Part shown: in pieces, positions 35,603 to 43,824 of the stretch
Position numbering within the stretch: position 1 is the stretch's first letter
Layout of the letters: every line of letters starts with the position of its first letter
NCBI RefSeq assembly: GCF_003584105.1
Contig: NZ_QXFO01000015.1
Span: 30,252 to 94,251, forward strand
Reading direction: 5' to 3'
Source: Flagellimonas taeanensis
Lineage (GTDB): Bacteria; Bacteroidota; Bacteroidia; Flavobacteriales; Flavobacteriaceae
Length of the DNA: 64,000 bases
Notes under the pieces: model-generated
What the model was told of the DNA's origin: nothing
The model's database searches: none
Seen by the model: only the letters and a program-made list of their open reading frames with translations
Position numbers and translations under genes: made by a program

Positions 35603-38600
35603 ATGTACTCGAATAAAACAAAAATTAATAGGCTTCCTGTAATATTTATGATATTTGTTGCTTTATTCTTCTCAAAAGAAAGAATACAAGCTCAATGTGC
35701 AATCAATGGAATGATGCCATTCTCAGCAACTTTTAGTAACACTGGAGGAAGTGTGTTCTTAAGCATAGATTATCAATCTTCGGGATGTACTTCAACTACG
35801 ATAACATTTACGGATAAGCCAAGTTGGGTGACCGTTGCGCAACAAATTAATTTCAGTACGATAGAGTTGCGGGCCGGATCGACCACGACTTCCCGTAGTG
35901 GACTGATCTATTACCAGTATTATGTGAATGGGAACCTTACGACATCATCTTTTCCAGTATCCCAATTAGCTCCACCAAGTACCCCGCCGGCACCTACCGT
36001 TCAAAGCATGACATGTGGTAGTACGATTATTGCAAGGGCGTCCCCCCCAACAGGAACCACTTATTACTGGCAAAGTAGCGCAACGGGAACAAGTACCACT
36101 AATTCAAGCGCAACAATAACGCATACCAGTGGTAGTGGGACACAATATTTAAGGGCTAGGAGAAGCGGGATATGGAGCTTGTCATCCAGTTCAGTGACGT
36201 ATTCAGTCAATACCGCACCCTCGACCCCATCAACCCCAGCCATCACCAATAACTGTGGCAACACTGTTTTGACCAGGGGCAACCCTCCGACTGGTATTAC
36301 ATGGTATTGGCAGAGCAGCTCCTCTGGAACGAGTACCTCCAATTCCAGTAGTTCGGTTACCCTGACCAGTGGGAGCACATATTATCTGAGGGCAAGGAAC
36401 AATTCCTCTGGTTGCTGGAGTTCTATAAGGACAATAAGCTATTCTGTAAACGCAGTGCCCCCGACCCCATCAAGCCCAACGATTACCAACAATTGTGGCA
36501 ACACTGTTTTGACCCGGGGCAACCCTCCCAGCGGCATCACATGGTACTGGCAGAGCAGTTCATCTGGGACGAGCACCTCAAATTCAAGTAGTTCGGTCAC
36601 TCGTACCAGTGGGACGGTATATTATTTAAGAGGAAGGAACAATGCCTCTGGCTGCTGGGGTCCCGCTAGGACCATAAATTATACGGTTAATAGTGTGCCT
36701 TTGGCACCAGATGCCCCCTCAATCACCAATAATTGTCAGAATACTGTTTTAACTAGGGGCACCCCACCCAGTGGCATTACATGGTACTGGCAGGGCAGCG
36801 CGTCAGGGACCAGTACTTCCAATTCCAATAGTTCGGTTACCCTGACCAGTGGGAGCACATATTACTTGAGAGCGAGGAACAATTCCACTCAGTGCTGGGG
36901 CCCCGCAAGGACCATTAACTACACAATTTCACCGCCGTTTACGTGGTATGCCGATACGGATGGTGATGGTCTTGGAGATTCCCAGTCCTCCACATCATCA
37001 TGTACACAACCTAGTGGCTATGTGGACAATTCTGATGATTATGATGATGAAACCCCCATGGTTACGAACATTGCACCCCAAACCTTCTATTGGGACTCCG
37101 ATGGTGATGGTTTTGGGGAATCGTCCCCAACACTTTATGCAAGTTTCATGCCCTTGGGGTATGCGAACAATGCTCTTGACCAATGTCCTGATGCCCCGGG
37201 AACAGTGAATGGATGCGACTATGCCCCACCCATTCTAAGTGACGAGAACTACGTATATACCCGAAGCTACCAAGTGCCCATGTCAAGTCCAGGGAGCATC
37301 AAAGAGAATGGTGATGTCCTTGAAAATGTGGTCTATTATGATGGACTAGGAAGACCCAAACAACAGATAGGAATAAGGTCCTCGGGTATATACACTGGCC
37401 TCGATGCGAACACTCCAGCCGGATGGGCTATGGACTGGACAGAAGGAGCAGGTAGCACCTCCTTTTTCAACCAAAATGGTGCGACCGAGGAAAATCGGCG
37501 TTTCTATGCCCCGAACCCGTTCGGGCAAACCGATTTGATCTGGGAGTGCGGTAACCAGCCGGACAACGGTCCTGATGGTGGCTGGAATACGGATTACTTT
37601 AATGTGGACAATACCAAAACATATCGCTATATGGTTTGGGTAAGACGCAATCATTCACAGGATGGGACCACGTACCATGGGACACAGAATGTGGAAAATT
37701 TGGGAGGAGGGAGCAACAGCAACCCATATTTTTGGAGTGGAGACCTTCCCCAACTGGGACAGTGGTATCTTTTGGTGGGCATTGTTCACCCCTATGGCCA
37801 TAGTGGAGGGGATACTGGAAAAAGTGGAGTGTATGATATGGAGGGCAACAAGGTTTTGGATGGAACCGAATTCAAGTGGGGTTCCGGTACAACAACCTCT
37901 AGGTTTAGGAGTTATTTGTATTATAGTACAGACGTTAACGTCCGCCAATATTTCTATCAACCAATTTTGGAAATAGTGGATGGGAATGAAATCCCATTGC
38001 AGGATGTGTTCCGCAACGGTAAAGCTTTGGATGTTGTGAGCCATATAGGCTATGACTCTTATGGAAGGCAGGACAAGGAATGGCTTCCCTTCCCTGAGAT
38101 CAGTGGGGAGATGGGAAGCTATCGCGGCGATATCACTACAAAGATACAACAATACCATCTGGATCAACATCCTGAGGATTTTCCAAGTACTTCCTTGGGT
38201 AATGTAAATGCGTATTCGCAAAAGAATTTCGAAAATTCTCCCCTCAACCGTGTTCAGGAACAGGGAGCACCTGGCAAGGACTGGAAAATAGGCAATGGTC
38301 ATGGGAGACATTTTGATTATCAGTCAAATGTATCCAACGAGGTCCGCAGGCTCTCTGTGAGCCTAAGTCATTCCAATGGCCTTTATTCCCCCACTTTGGT
38401 AAATAGCGGATATTACCTTGCAGGAGAACTCTACAAGAATATCATTAAGGATGAAAACCATATCTCTGGCACGGACCACACCACGGAAGAGTTTGTGGAC
38501 AAATTGGGTCGGGTGGTATTGAAACGTACCCATAACAATGGTGACCATGACACCTATTATGTATATGACGATTATGGGAACCTTACCTATGTGATTCCCC

Positions 38601-41221
38601 CAAAGGTGACGGCGGATAATGTTAGCACCACGGAACTCAACGAGCTGTGCTACCAGTACAAATATGACCATCGCAACCGTTTGGTGGAGAAGAAGTTGCC
38701 GGGCAAGGGCTGGGAACACATGGTGTACAACAAATTGGACCAACCAATAATGACACAGGATTCCAAACAGGATGCTGCCAATGAATGGCTGTTCACACAG
38801 TACGATGCCTTTGGTCGTGTGGCCTATACGGGTATTGATACGGGCAATGGAAGTACAAGGGGTTCCGTTCAGTCATTGGCAAATGGAGCTGCTAATCAAT
38901 ATGTGGAAAGGACATCAACAGGCAATAACTATGCGGGTACAACGGTCTATTACACCAAAAATGCATATCCGGATAGTTTTGATCAGGTGTTCACGATCAA
39001 TTATTATGATAGTTATATTGATATGGACGGGTTAAGTGTGCCAGGAATGGTACTGGGACAAGCCACAGCGAGTAATGTTACCGGCTTGGCCACAGTCTCC
39101 AAGGTACGGGTGTTGGGTACCAATAATTGGGTAACCACCGTTACGGGGTATGACCTAAAAGACAGGCCTATTTATACGGCAAGTAAGAACAACTACCTTG
39201 GTACCACAGACATTGTCGAGGTGGAGCTTGACTTTGGGGGCAGGGTATTAAGGACCAAGTCCACGCACACCAAAGGGACAAACCCTTCCATAGTAACCAC
39301 TGATGTTTTTGAATACGACCACATCGGAAGGCTCAAAAGCCAAAAGCAGACATTGGCAGGCAACACTGAGACATTGGTGGAGAACAGCTATGGCTTTTTG
39401 GGACAATTGGCGCAAAAGAAAGTTGGAGGTGGGCTGCAGACGGTGGACTATGCCTACAACGTGAGGGGCTGGCTTAAGCAGATCAACAATCCTGCCAACC
39501 TAGGGAACGACCTGTTCGCCTTTGGTATAAGCTATAATGACCCTTCCCACGGAGGGACTCCGCTCTATAACGGAAATATCAACGAGACCGAGTGGCGCAC
39601 GGCCAATACGGACAACAGCTTGAAGTGGTATCGCTATGGCTATGATGCCCTGAACCGAATAACATCGGCCACCGATATATCGGGCAAATACAATATATCG
39701 GGAATCCTTTATGATAAGAATGGGAACATCTTGACCTTGAAAAGGGAAGGATGGACAATTGCAAACCCACTGTTGGCCACCAATACAGGATTTGGCACCA
39801 TGGATGACTTGGTATATTCTTATGATGATGGCAACAAACTTATGAAGGTTGCCGATGGCGCTGCCATTGATCAATTTGGCTTTAAGGACGATGCAGTGGA
39901 TACGATGGCAGACAATATGGACGACTATGCCTATGACCAAAACGGGAACCTGACCAGGGACGACAACAAGGATATTACCTCCATAAGCTATAACCATCTG
40001 AATCTTCCCACAAACATTGCGATGGGTTCGGGAACTATTTCGTATGTTTATGATGCCACGGGAAATAAGTTGCAGAAAACTGTATCGGTGGGAAGTACTG
40101 TGACAGCCTATGCGGGCAATTATGTGTACCAAGATGGGACATTGCAGTTTTTCTCCACTCCCGAAGGGTATGCGACCCCGGACGGTATGGGAGGATATGA
40201 TTACGTATACCAATACAAGGACCACTTGGGCAACATACGCTTGAGCTATGTGGAAGACACCAACGGGGAACTTGAAATCGTGGAGGAGAACAACTACTAC
40301 CCATTCGGGCTTAAGCACAAAGGGTACAATGAGGTGACTTCTTCTTTGGGTAACAGTGTGGCACAGAAATGGAAGTATCAAAATCAAGAGCTAAATGAAT
40401 CGTTCGATTACAACATGTATGAGTTCGAGTTGAGACACTATGATGCTGCTCTTGGAAGGTTTGTTACAACTGATCCGTATGAACAGTTTCACTCTCCTTA
40501 TTTAGCAATGGGTAATAATCCTGTAGTAGCCTTTGATCCTGATGGAGGAAATTGTTTTGATGTCAACGGTAATCCTATCGCATGTCCCGATGATTCTCTT
40601 TATGACGACTATAGGGATAATAAAAACAACCATATTACTATATTAGATGAAGCCGGAGGCACAGCTGAGGCAAGTCAAGGGGATGAAAGTTCTGATGGTA
40701 TAAGCCTTGTAGCTGTTAATTCACTCATTGGAGCTCAGGTTTTACCAAAAAAACAGACGGCACTCGGAAGGGTATGGGCGACCTTGGAACCAAGAACTGT
40801 AGAACTTAATGGATTTACCTATAGGGTTAATGCAGATGGAGAAATAACGATGATACAACCAATGGGGGGTGCTGGTGCGCTTGCGCTATTGGGAGGATTT
40901 GGATCAGGAGTGAAGCTACTAAAATTTAAAGGATTAGTTCAGAACCTGAGTCTAAGATCATTAACTCACCATCAATTGGTAAATGCATTTAAAGGAACAG
41001 GCCTTAAACTATCGGGTCATGCTATTAAACGACTTAAGAGTTTGAGAACTTTCGAATTGGGTATAAAGAATTTAAACGATTTTAAACAAATAATAAATAA
41101 AGGAACTAAATTCAATGCTGGAAATGGAGCAGTTGGTTTTTCACATAAAGGTGTTGAAGTAATAATCAACCCTAAAACCAAGGTTATTGTTACCATTAGG
41201 CCTGCTAAAAATATCAGATGA
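35603..41221 (+). CDS. Large RHS polymorphic toxin, rear half with BECR-like RNase tip (operon 1)
   Basis: This 1872-residue protein has a signal peptide (about 1-31) and a BACON-like strand-rich region (35-125). Four copies of an 80-residue Ig-like repeat follow (about 130-443). A calcium-binding-type DTDGDGLGD/DSDGDGFGE linker (about 450-540) leads to a DUF6443 start (SDENYVYTRSYQ, VVYYDGLGRPKQQ), many YD repeats and the RHS core (YYPFGLKHKGYN, ALGRFVTTDP, about 1570-1640). After that the DNA becomes AT-rich. The last 69 residues (SGHAIKRLKSL, GVEVIINPKTKVIVTI) have the His...Arg and terminal-strand pattern of BECR-fold RNases such as DUF4258-like toxins. The stop codon overlaps the immunity gene (ATGA). 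Toxin activity is inferred. Confidence 0.85.
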   Translation: MYSNKTKINRLPVIFMIFVALFFSKERIQAQCAINGMMPFSATFSNTGGSVFLSIDYQSSGCTSTTITFTDKPSWVTVAQQINFSTIELRAGSTTTSRSGLIYYQYYVNGNLTTSSFPVSQLAPPSTPPAPTVQSMTCGSTIIARASPPTGTTYYWQSSATGTSTTNSSATITHTSGSGTQYLRARRSGIWSLSSSSVTYSVNTAPSTPSTPAITNNCGNTVLTRGNPPTGITWYWQSSSSGTSTSNSSSSVTLTSGSTYYLRARNNSSGCWSSIRTISYSVNAVPPTPSSPTITNNCGNTVLTRGNPPSGITWYWQSSSSGTSTSNSSSSVTRTSGTVYYLRGRNNASGCWGPARTINYTVNSVPLAPDAPSITNNCQNTVLTRGTPPSGITWYWQGSASGTSTSNSNSSVTLTSGSTYYLRARNNSTQCWGPARTINYTISPPFTWYADTDGDGLGDSQSSTSSCTQPSGYVDNSDDYDDETPMVTNIAPQTFYWDSDGDGFGESSPTLYASFMPLGYANNALDQCPDAPGTVNGCDYAPPILSDENYVYTRSYQVPMSSPGSIKENGDVLENVVYYDGLGRPKQQIGIRSSGIYTGLDANTPAGWAMDWTEGAGSTSFFNQNGATEENRRFYAPNPFGQTDLIWECGNQPDNGPDGGWNTDYFNVDNTKTYRYMVWVRRNHSQDGTTYHGTQNVENLGGGSNSNPYFWSGDLPQLGQWYLLVGIVHPYGHSGGDTGKSGVYDMEGNKVLDGTEFKWGSGTTTSRFRSYLYYSTDVNVRQYFYQPILEIVDGNEIPLQDVFRNGKALDVVSHIGYDSYGRQDKEWLPFPEISGEMGSYRGDITTKIQQYHLDQHPEDFPSTSLGNVNAYSQKNFENSPLNRVQEQGAPGKDWKIGNGHGRHFDYQSNVSNEVRRLSVSLSHSNGLYSPTLVNSGYYLAGELYKNIIKDENHISGTDHTTEEFVDKLGRVVLKRTHNNGDHDTYYVYDDYGNLTYVIPPKVTADNVSTTELNELCYQYKYDHRNRLVEKKLPGKGWEHMVYNKLDQPIMTQDSKQDAANEWLFTQYDAFGRVAYTGIDTGNGSTRGSVQSLANGAANQYVERTSTGNNYAGTTVYYTKNAYPDSFDQVFTINYYDSYIDMDGLSVPGMVLGQATASNVTGLATVSKVRVLGTNNWVTTVTGYDLKDRPIYTASKNNYLGTTDIVEVELDFGGRVLRTKSTHTKGTNPSIVTTDVFEYDHIGRLKSQKQTLAGNTETLVENSYGFLGQLAQKKVGGGLQTVDYAYNVRGWLKQINNPANLGNDLFAFGISYNDPSHGGTPLYNGNINETEWRTANTDNSLKWYRYGYDALNRITSATDISGKYNISGILYDKNGNILTLKREGWTIANPLLATNTGFGTMDDLVYSYDDGNKLMKVADGAAIDQFGFKDDAVDTMADNMDDYAYDQNGNLTRDDNKDITSISYNHLNLPTNIAMGSGTISYVYDATGNKLQKTVSVGSTVTAYAGNYVYQDGTLQFFSTPEGYATPDGMGGYDYVYQYKDHLGNIRLSYVEDTNGELEIVEENNYYPFGLKHKGYNEVTSSLGNSVAQKWKYQNQELNESFDYNMYEFELRHYDAALGRFVTTDPYEQFHSPYLAMGNNPVVAFDPDGGNCFDVNGNPIACPDDSLYDDYRDNKNNHITILDEAGGTAEASQGDESSDGISLVAVNSLIGAQVLPKKQTALGRVWATLEPRTVELNGFTYRVNADGEITMIQPMGGAGALALLGGFGSGVKLLKFKGLVQNLSLRSLTHHQLVNAFKGTGLKLSGHAIKRLKSLRTFELGIKNLNDFKQIINKGTKFNAGNGAVGFSHKGVEVIINPKTKVIVTIRPAKNIR
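35991..36930 (+). repeat. Four tandem 240-base repeats inside the RHS toxin gene
   Basis: Units with a period of exactly 240 bases (80 codons) start near 35998, 36238, 36478 and 36718. The last three are near identical (AACACTGTTTTGAC, TGGTATTGGCAGAGCAG); the first is degenerate. They encode Ig-like modules with TITNNCGNTVLTRG and GITWYWQSSSSGTS. Such repeats can change number by recombination. Confidence 0.85.
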
Positions 41222-41688
41222 TGTTTATTATAAGAGATAAAAACAAACAGTTTAGATTGACAATAATTGATTATGAGTATTTGACATCTGAAATTGTTGA
41301 AGATTTGAATTGGTTATGTATTTCAATATTTGCTTCAGATTTAAAAGCTGAATGGAGTGCTAGTGGCCCTTATGTTAGAACTTTTGATTTACTTGAAATG
41401 CAATCTTGGTTTTTAAATATGAAAGAGGGAAAGCAAATACCAAAAAGATTAGACTTTATGGAGCACGAACTGTCATTCGAGTATTATGAAGGAAAACATG
41501 AGTTCTCTGTGAATTTGGATTATGATTTACATCCAAAAGGGAAGCATTATAGAATGGATACGGATAGCGAATACAAAATTATTTTTAGTCTAAGTGAAAT
41601 AAATATAGATTCGTTATTGGTTTCTTTAGAATCATTAGTGAATAAATTTCCAATACGATCTTTTCAAAGTAATAGTCCAACAACATAA
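41218..41688 (+). CDS. Putative immunity protein for the operon 1 toxin (WapI-like)
   Basis: This 156-residue soluble, acidic, AT-rich gene starts inside the stop codon of the toxin gene, the classic place of an immunity gene. The order of strands and the AEWSASGPYVRTFDLLEMQSWF segment resemble WapI-type immunity proteins, but this is a weak likeness. It should bind and block the RNase-like tip of the preceding protein in the producing cell. A rho-independent terminator follows at 41735. Confidence 0.7.
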   Translation: MMFIIRDKNKQFRLTIIDYEYLTSEIVEDLNWLCISIFASDLKAEWSASGPYVRTFDLLEMQSWFLNMKEGKQIPKRLDFMEHELSFEYYEGKHEFSVNLDYDLHPKGKHYRMDTDSEYKIIFSLSEINIDSLLVSLESLVNKFPIRSFQSNSPTT

Positions 41689-41734
41689 ATTGGTATTGTA
41701 GTAAAACAATTGTTTTTACTGACAGTAATAATTC

Positions 41735-41769
41735 AACAGCAACTCTTTTTGGGTTGCTGTTTTGTTTTT
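41735..41769 (+). terminator. Terminator of RHS operon 1
   Basis: A perfect 9-base stem (AACAGCAAC at 41735-41743 and GTTGCTGTT at 41753-41761) is followed by a T-rich run. It lies 46 bases after the immunity gene. The rest of the gap to 42119 has no supported gene; a minus-strand frame at 41716-41979 overlaps the terminator and is not convincing. Confidence 0.75.
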
Positions 41770-42119
41770 ACCACTTTTCAACTCTTTCAATGATATGGAA
41801 GCGTTTGCGTCTTGAACTTCAGGGTGATTTTTCTTCGTGTCATATTCAGTAAATTTAATGAATAAGCTTACTGCCCTAATTTTTGGAGTATCTACACTAT
41901 CCATGGAAATAATAAGAAACCGGCTTTGATAACTGTGTTGAACAGGTTGTTGAATCAGGATGTGCCAATGAAAAATCAAGTAAGCCGGAGGATAACAATT
42001 AAGCTACGAAGTGTGTTTAAAAAACTCTTTTTTCATATTACAATTGAGAAATAGAGTTATAAACAAAATCCAATTTTAAGTTACCCTATTTTTGGGTAGG
42101 GTTACACTCTGCAAAGGCA

Positions 42120-42641
42120 TCAATAAGCCTGTTCCAAATGGATAGTGGCCCTTAGGGATGTCTTTTTGGTACGATGATCCTTTTCCTTTGTGAAGGCCAT
42201 ATGGGAAATGGCCCCAAAATTACCTTGGTTTTCAAGGGCATGGGCCACATGCAGTATCCCTTTAAAATTTCCTTCTAGGGTAAAGATGTAGCTTTTATAG
42301 GCAGTGTTGCCATCTTGTGTCAGATGTGGGGCACCAAAGTCCATGATCTTGACCCCATGGTCCCCCGTATGGCTGTTCAGGAATTTCAAGAGGTCGTTCT
42401 GGACCGAGGAACTGCCCAAGTTCAGCTGTTGGAACTGTTCGTCCAGATAGGTTTCCTTTTTGGTTAGGCTCGCCAGTTCCCTGGGAATGTCCGTGGCTTG
42501 CTCCGCCTGTTCAAGTCCGGCCACATATGCCTCCCTGAGCACCAACGTTTTTTTGATGGCCAACTGGTAGCTCAGTACCAACAGGACAATAAATCCGCCC
42601 AGAAGCAATTTGTTCCTACTGTCCAGTCCCATGAAGTTCAA
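42120..42641 (-). CDS. GspM/PilO-like assembly-platform protein
   Basis: This 173-residue protein has a short cytoplasmic start, one membrane helix (about residues 11-27), a periplasmic coiled stretch with EAYVAGLEQAEQA and a C-terminal alpha/beta fold resembling the ferredoxin-like domain of PilO/GspM. It is the last gene of the six-gene secretion operon and overlaps the preceding GspL-like gene by 26 bases. The name rests on topology and gene order rather than on sequence identity. Together with the GspL-like protein it would form the inner-membrane platform. Confidence 0.65.
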   Translation of the reverse strand: MNFMGLDSRNKLLLGGFIVLLVLSYQLAIKKTLVLREAYVAGLEQAEQATDIPRELASLTKKETYLDEQFQQLNLGSSSVQNDLLKFLNSHTGDHGVKIMDFGAPHLTQDGNTAYKSYIFTLEGNFKGILHVAHALENQGNFGAISHMAFTKEKDHRTKKTSLRATIHLEQAY

Positions 42642-43824
42642 TTTTTAGGGAAAACGTGTCGGAAGAAGAGGAGGCATATTCATAGCCAAGGATGTCCACA
42701 TGTGCGATCCACTCCATTTTCTCCAAAGTGTCCGTCCATTGGGTAAATGCTTCCTTGTCCGAAGTTTCACCGGATAGGACCAAACTATGTTTGGTCACTT
42801 CTATAGGTTTCCCTTCCTGTACCGGTTTTGAAAGGGGCTGGTACACCAATTCGTCCAGTAATATGCTGTTGGGCAGACTTTGCGCTACCCTGTCCAGATA
42901 ATAGGAGGTTTTGGAATGGGAAGAGCCCAACATGGTGTTGAGTTTGGTTTCCTTTTTGTTGACCCTGTCCCTGACCTCCTTGAGCATCTCGGTCTGTATT
43001 TCAATACTAGAGGACGAATCCATGTCCTGCGTTTTGCTCCGATAATGGGAAAACAGTACAAAGTTTAAAAGTAGGATGACCAAGATGGTCCCCAGACCCA
43101 CCTGTAGTCCCAAGTGGAAGAAGCGTCTGTTTTTGAAACCGCTGGCTAGGGTCAAATTTGTACTGGCGAGATTGGATATGCCCCTATCTTGTGCAATATG
43201 GCCAAGAATGGCGGAAAAGGGCAGCAGATTGGGTACGGATAGCGTCAGCCCATGGATATCCATTTTACCTTGTCCCAAGGCATCTGTGTTTTCCAGGTGC
43301 AGTGAGCCAGTGCTATGTTTCCCAATCATAAAGTTGGAACCTTGTATGGGAAAGTCCAGATAGGGTAAACTATTTTTTAGAGGGGAAACACCCAAGCACA
43401 CTTTTGCAGAAAGGATACCATGGCCTTTCAGGTTTTCCAGCATGCCATTCACCTCCGATGTCTTGCAGATGGATACCAACCTTATACTGGGAGATTCCAT
43501 GATCTCAAAATGGAAGCTGTCCATATCCAAGTTGGGAAAAGCCTGTCCCATCCATTGTTCAGGTGTTCCTTGTGCCTCTTTGGCAATCTGTTTTTTGAGG
43601 ACTTTTGAGGTATTGATGACCAAAACCAAAGGATTTTTTTTGTCAACCTCTGGCAAAAGGGTGTCCAATGATGTCGATGTGGATTCGTGCAAAAGGGTCA
43701 ATTCTCCTTTGCTCCGTTTCAGTTTCAGGAAAGACCAGTGCACAGCATCCCCGATCGTAAAGACTTCCAGTCCCTGATAGGTATTGCCATCGATGATATG
43801 TTGTAGCCTTTCTTTCAACTTCAA
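42616..43824 (-). CDS. GspL/PilM-PilN-like inner-membrane platform protein
   Basis: This 402-residue protein has a cytoplasmic N-terminal part of about 235 residues compatible with an actin-like PilM/GspL domain, one membrane helix (about 240-260, FHLGLQVGLGTILVILLLNFVLF) and a periplasmic PilN-like domain (SYYLDRVAQSLPNSILLDELVY). This order is that of GspL or a PilM-PilN fusion, which links the ATPase to the envelope parts. It overlaps the secretin gene by 4 bases and the GspM-like gene by 26. The family call comes from domain order and place. Confidence 0.65.
   Translation of the reverse strand: MKLKERLQHIIDGNTYQGLEVFTIGDAVHWSFLKLKRSKGELTLLHESTSTSLDTLLPEVDKKNPLVLVINTSKVLKKQIAKEAQGTPEQWMGQAFPNLDMDSFHFEIMESPSIRLVSICKTSEVNGMLENLKGHGILSAKVCLGVSPLKNSLPYLDFPIQGSNFMIGKHSTGSLHLENTDALGQGKMDIHGLTLSVPNLLPFSAILGHIAQDRGISNLASTNLTLASGFKNRRFFHLGLQVGLGTILVILLLNFVLFSHYRSKTQDMDSSSSIEIQTEMLKEVRDRVNKKETKLNTMLGSSHSKTSYYLDRVAQSLPNSILLDELVYQPLSKPVQEGKPIEVTKHSLVLSGETSDKEAFTQWTDTLEKMEWIAHVDILGYEYASSSSDTFSLKIELHGTGQ

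Noticed and set aside
36064..36378. Long antisense frames across the RHS repeat regions (also around 39500-40387 and 52064-53323)
   Set aside because: Produced by the biased and repetitive codons of the RHS genes; no start or family support.
35991..36930. Regular repeats considered as a CRISPR-like array
   Set aside because: The 240-base period is in frame within a large gene, units are near identical throughout and there are no short spacers; same for 52135-53410.
41716..41979. 87-codon minus-strand ORF between the immunity gene and the secretion operon
   Set aside because: It overlaps the terminator stem, has no recognisable product and no good start; likely chance.
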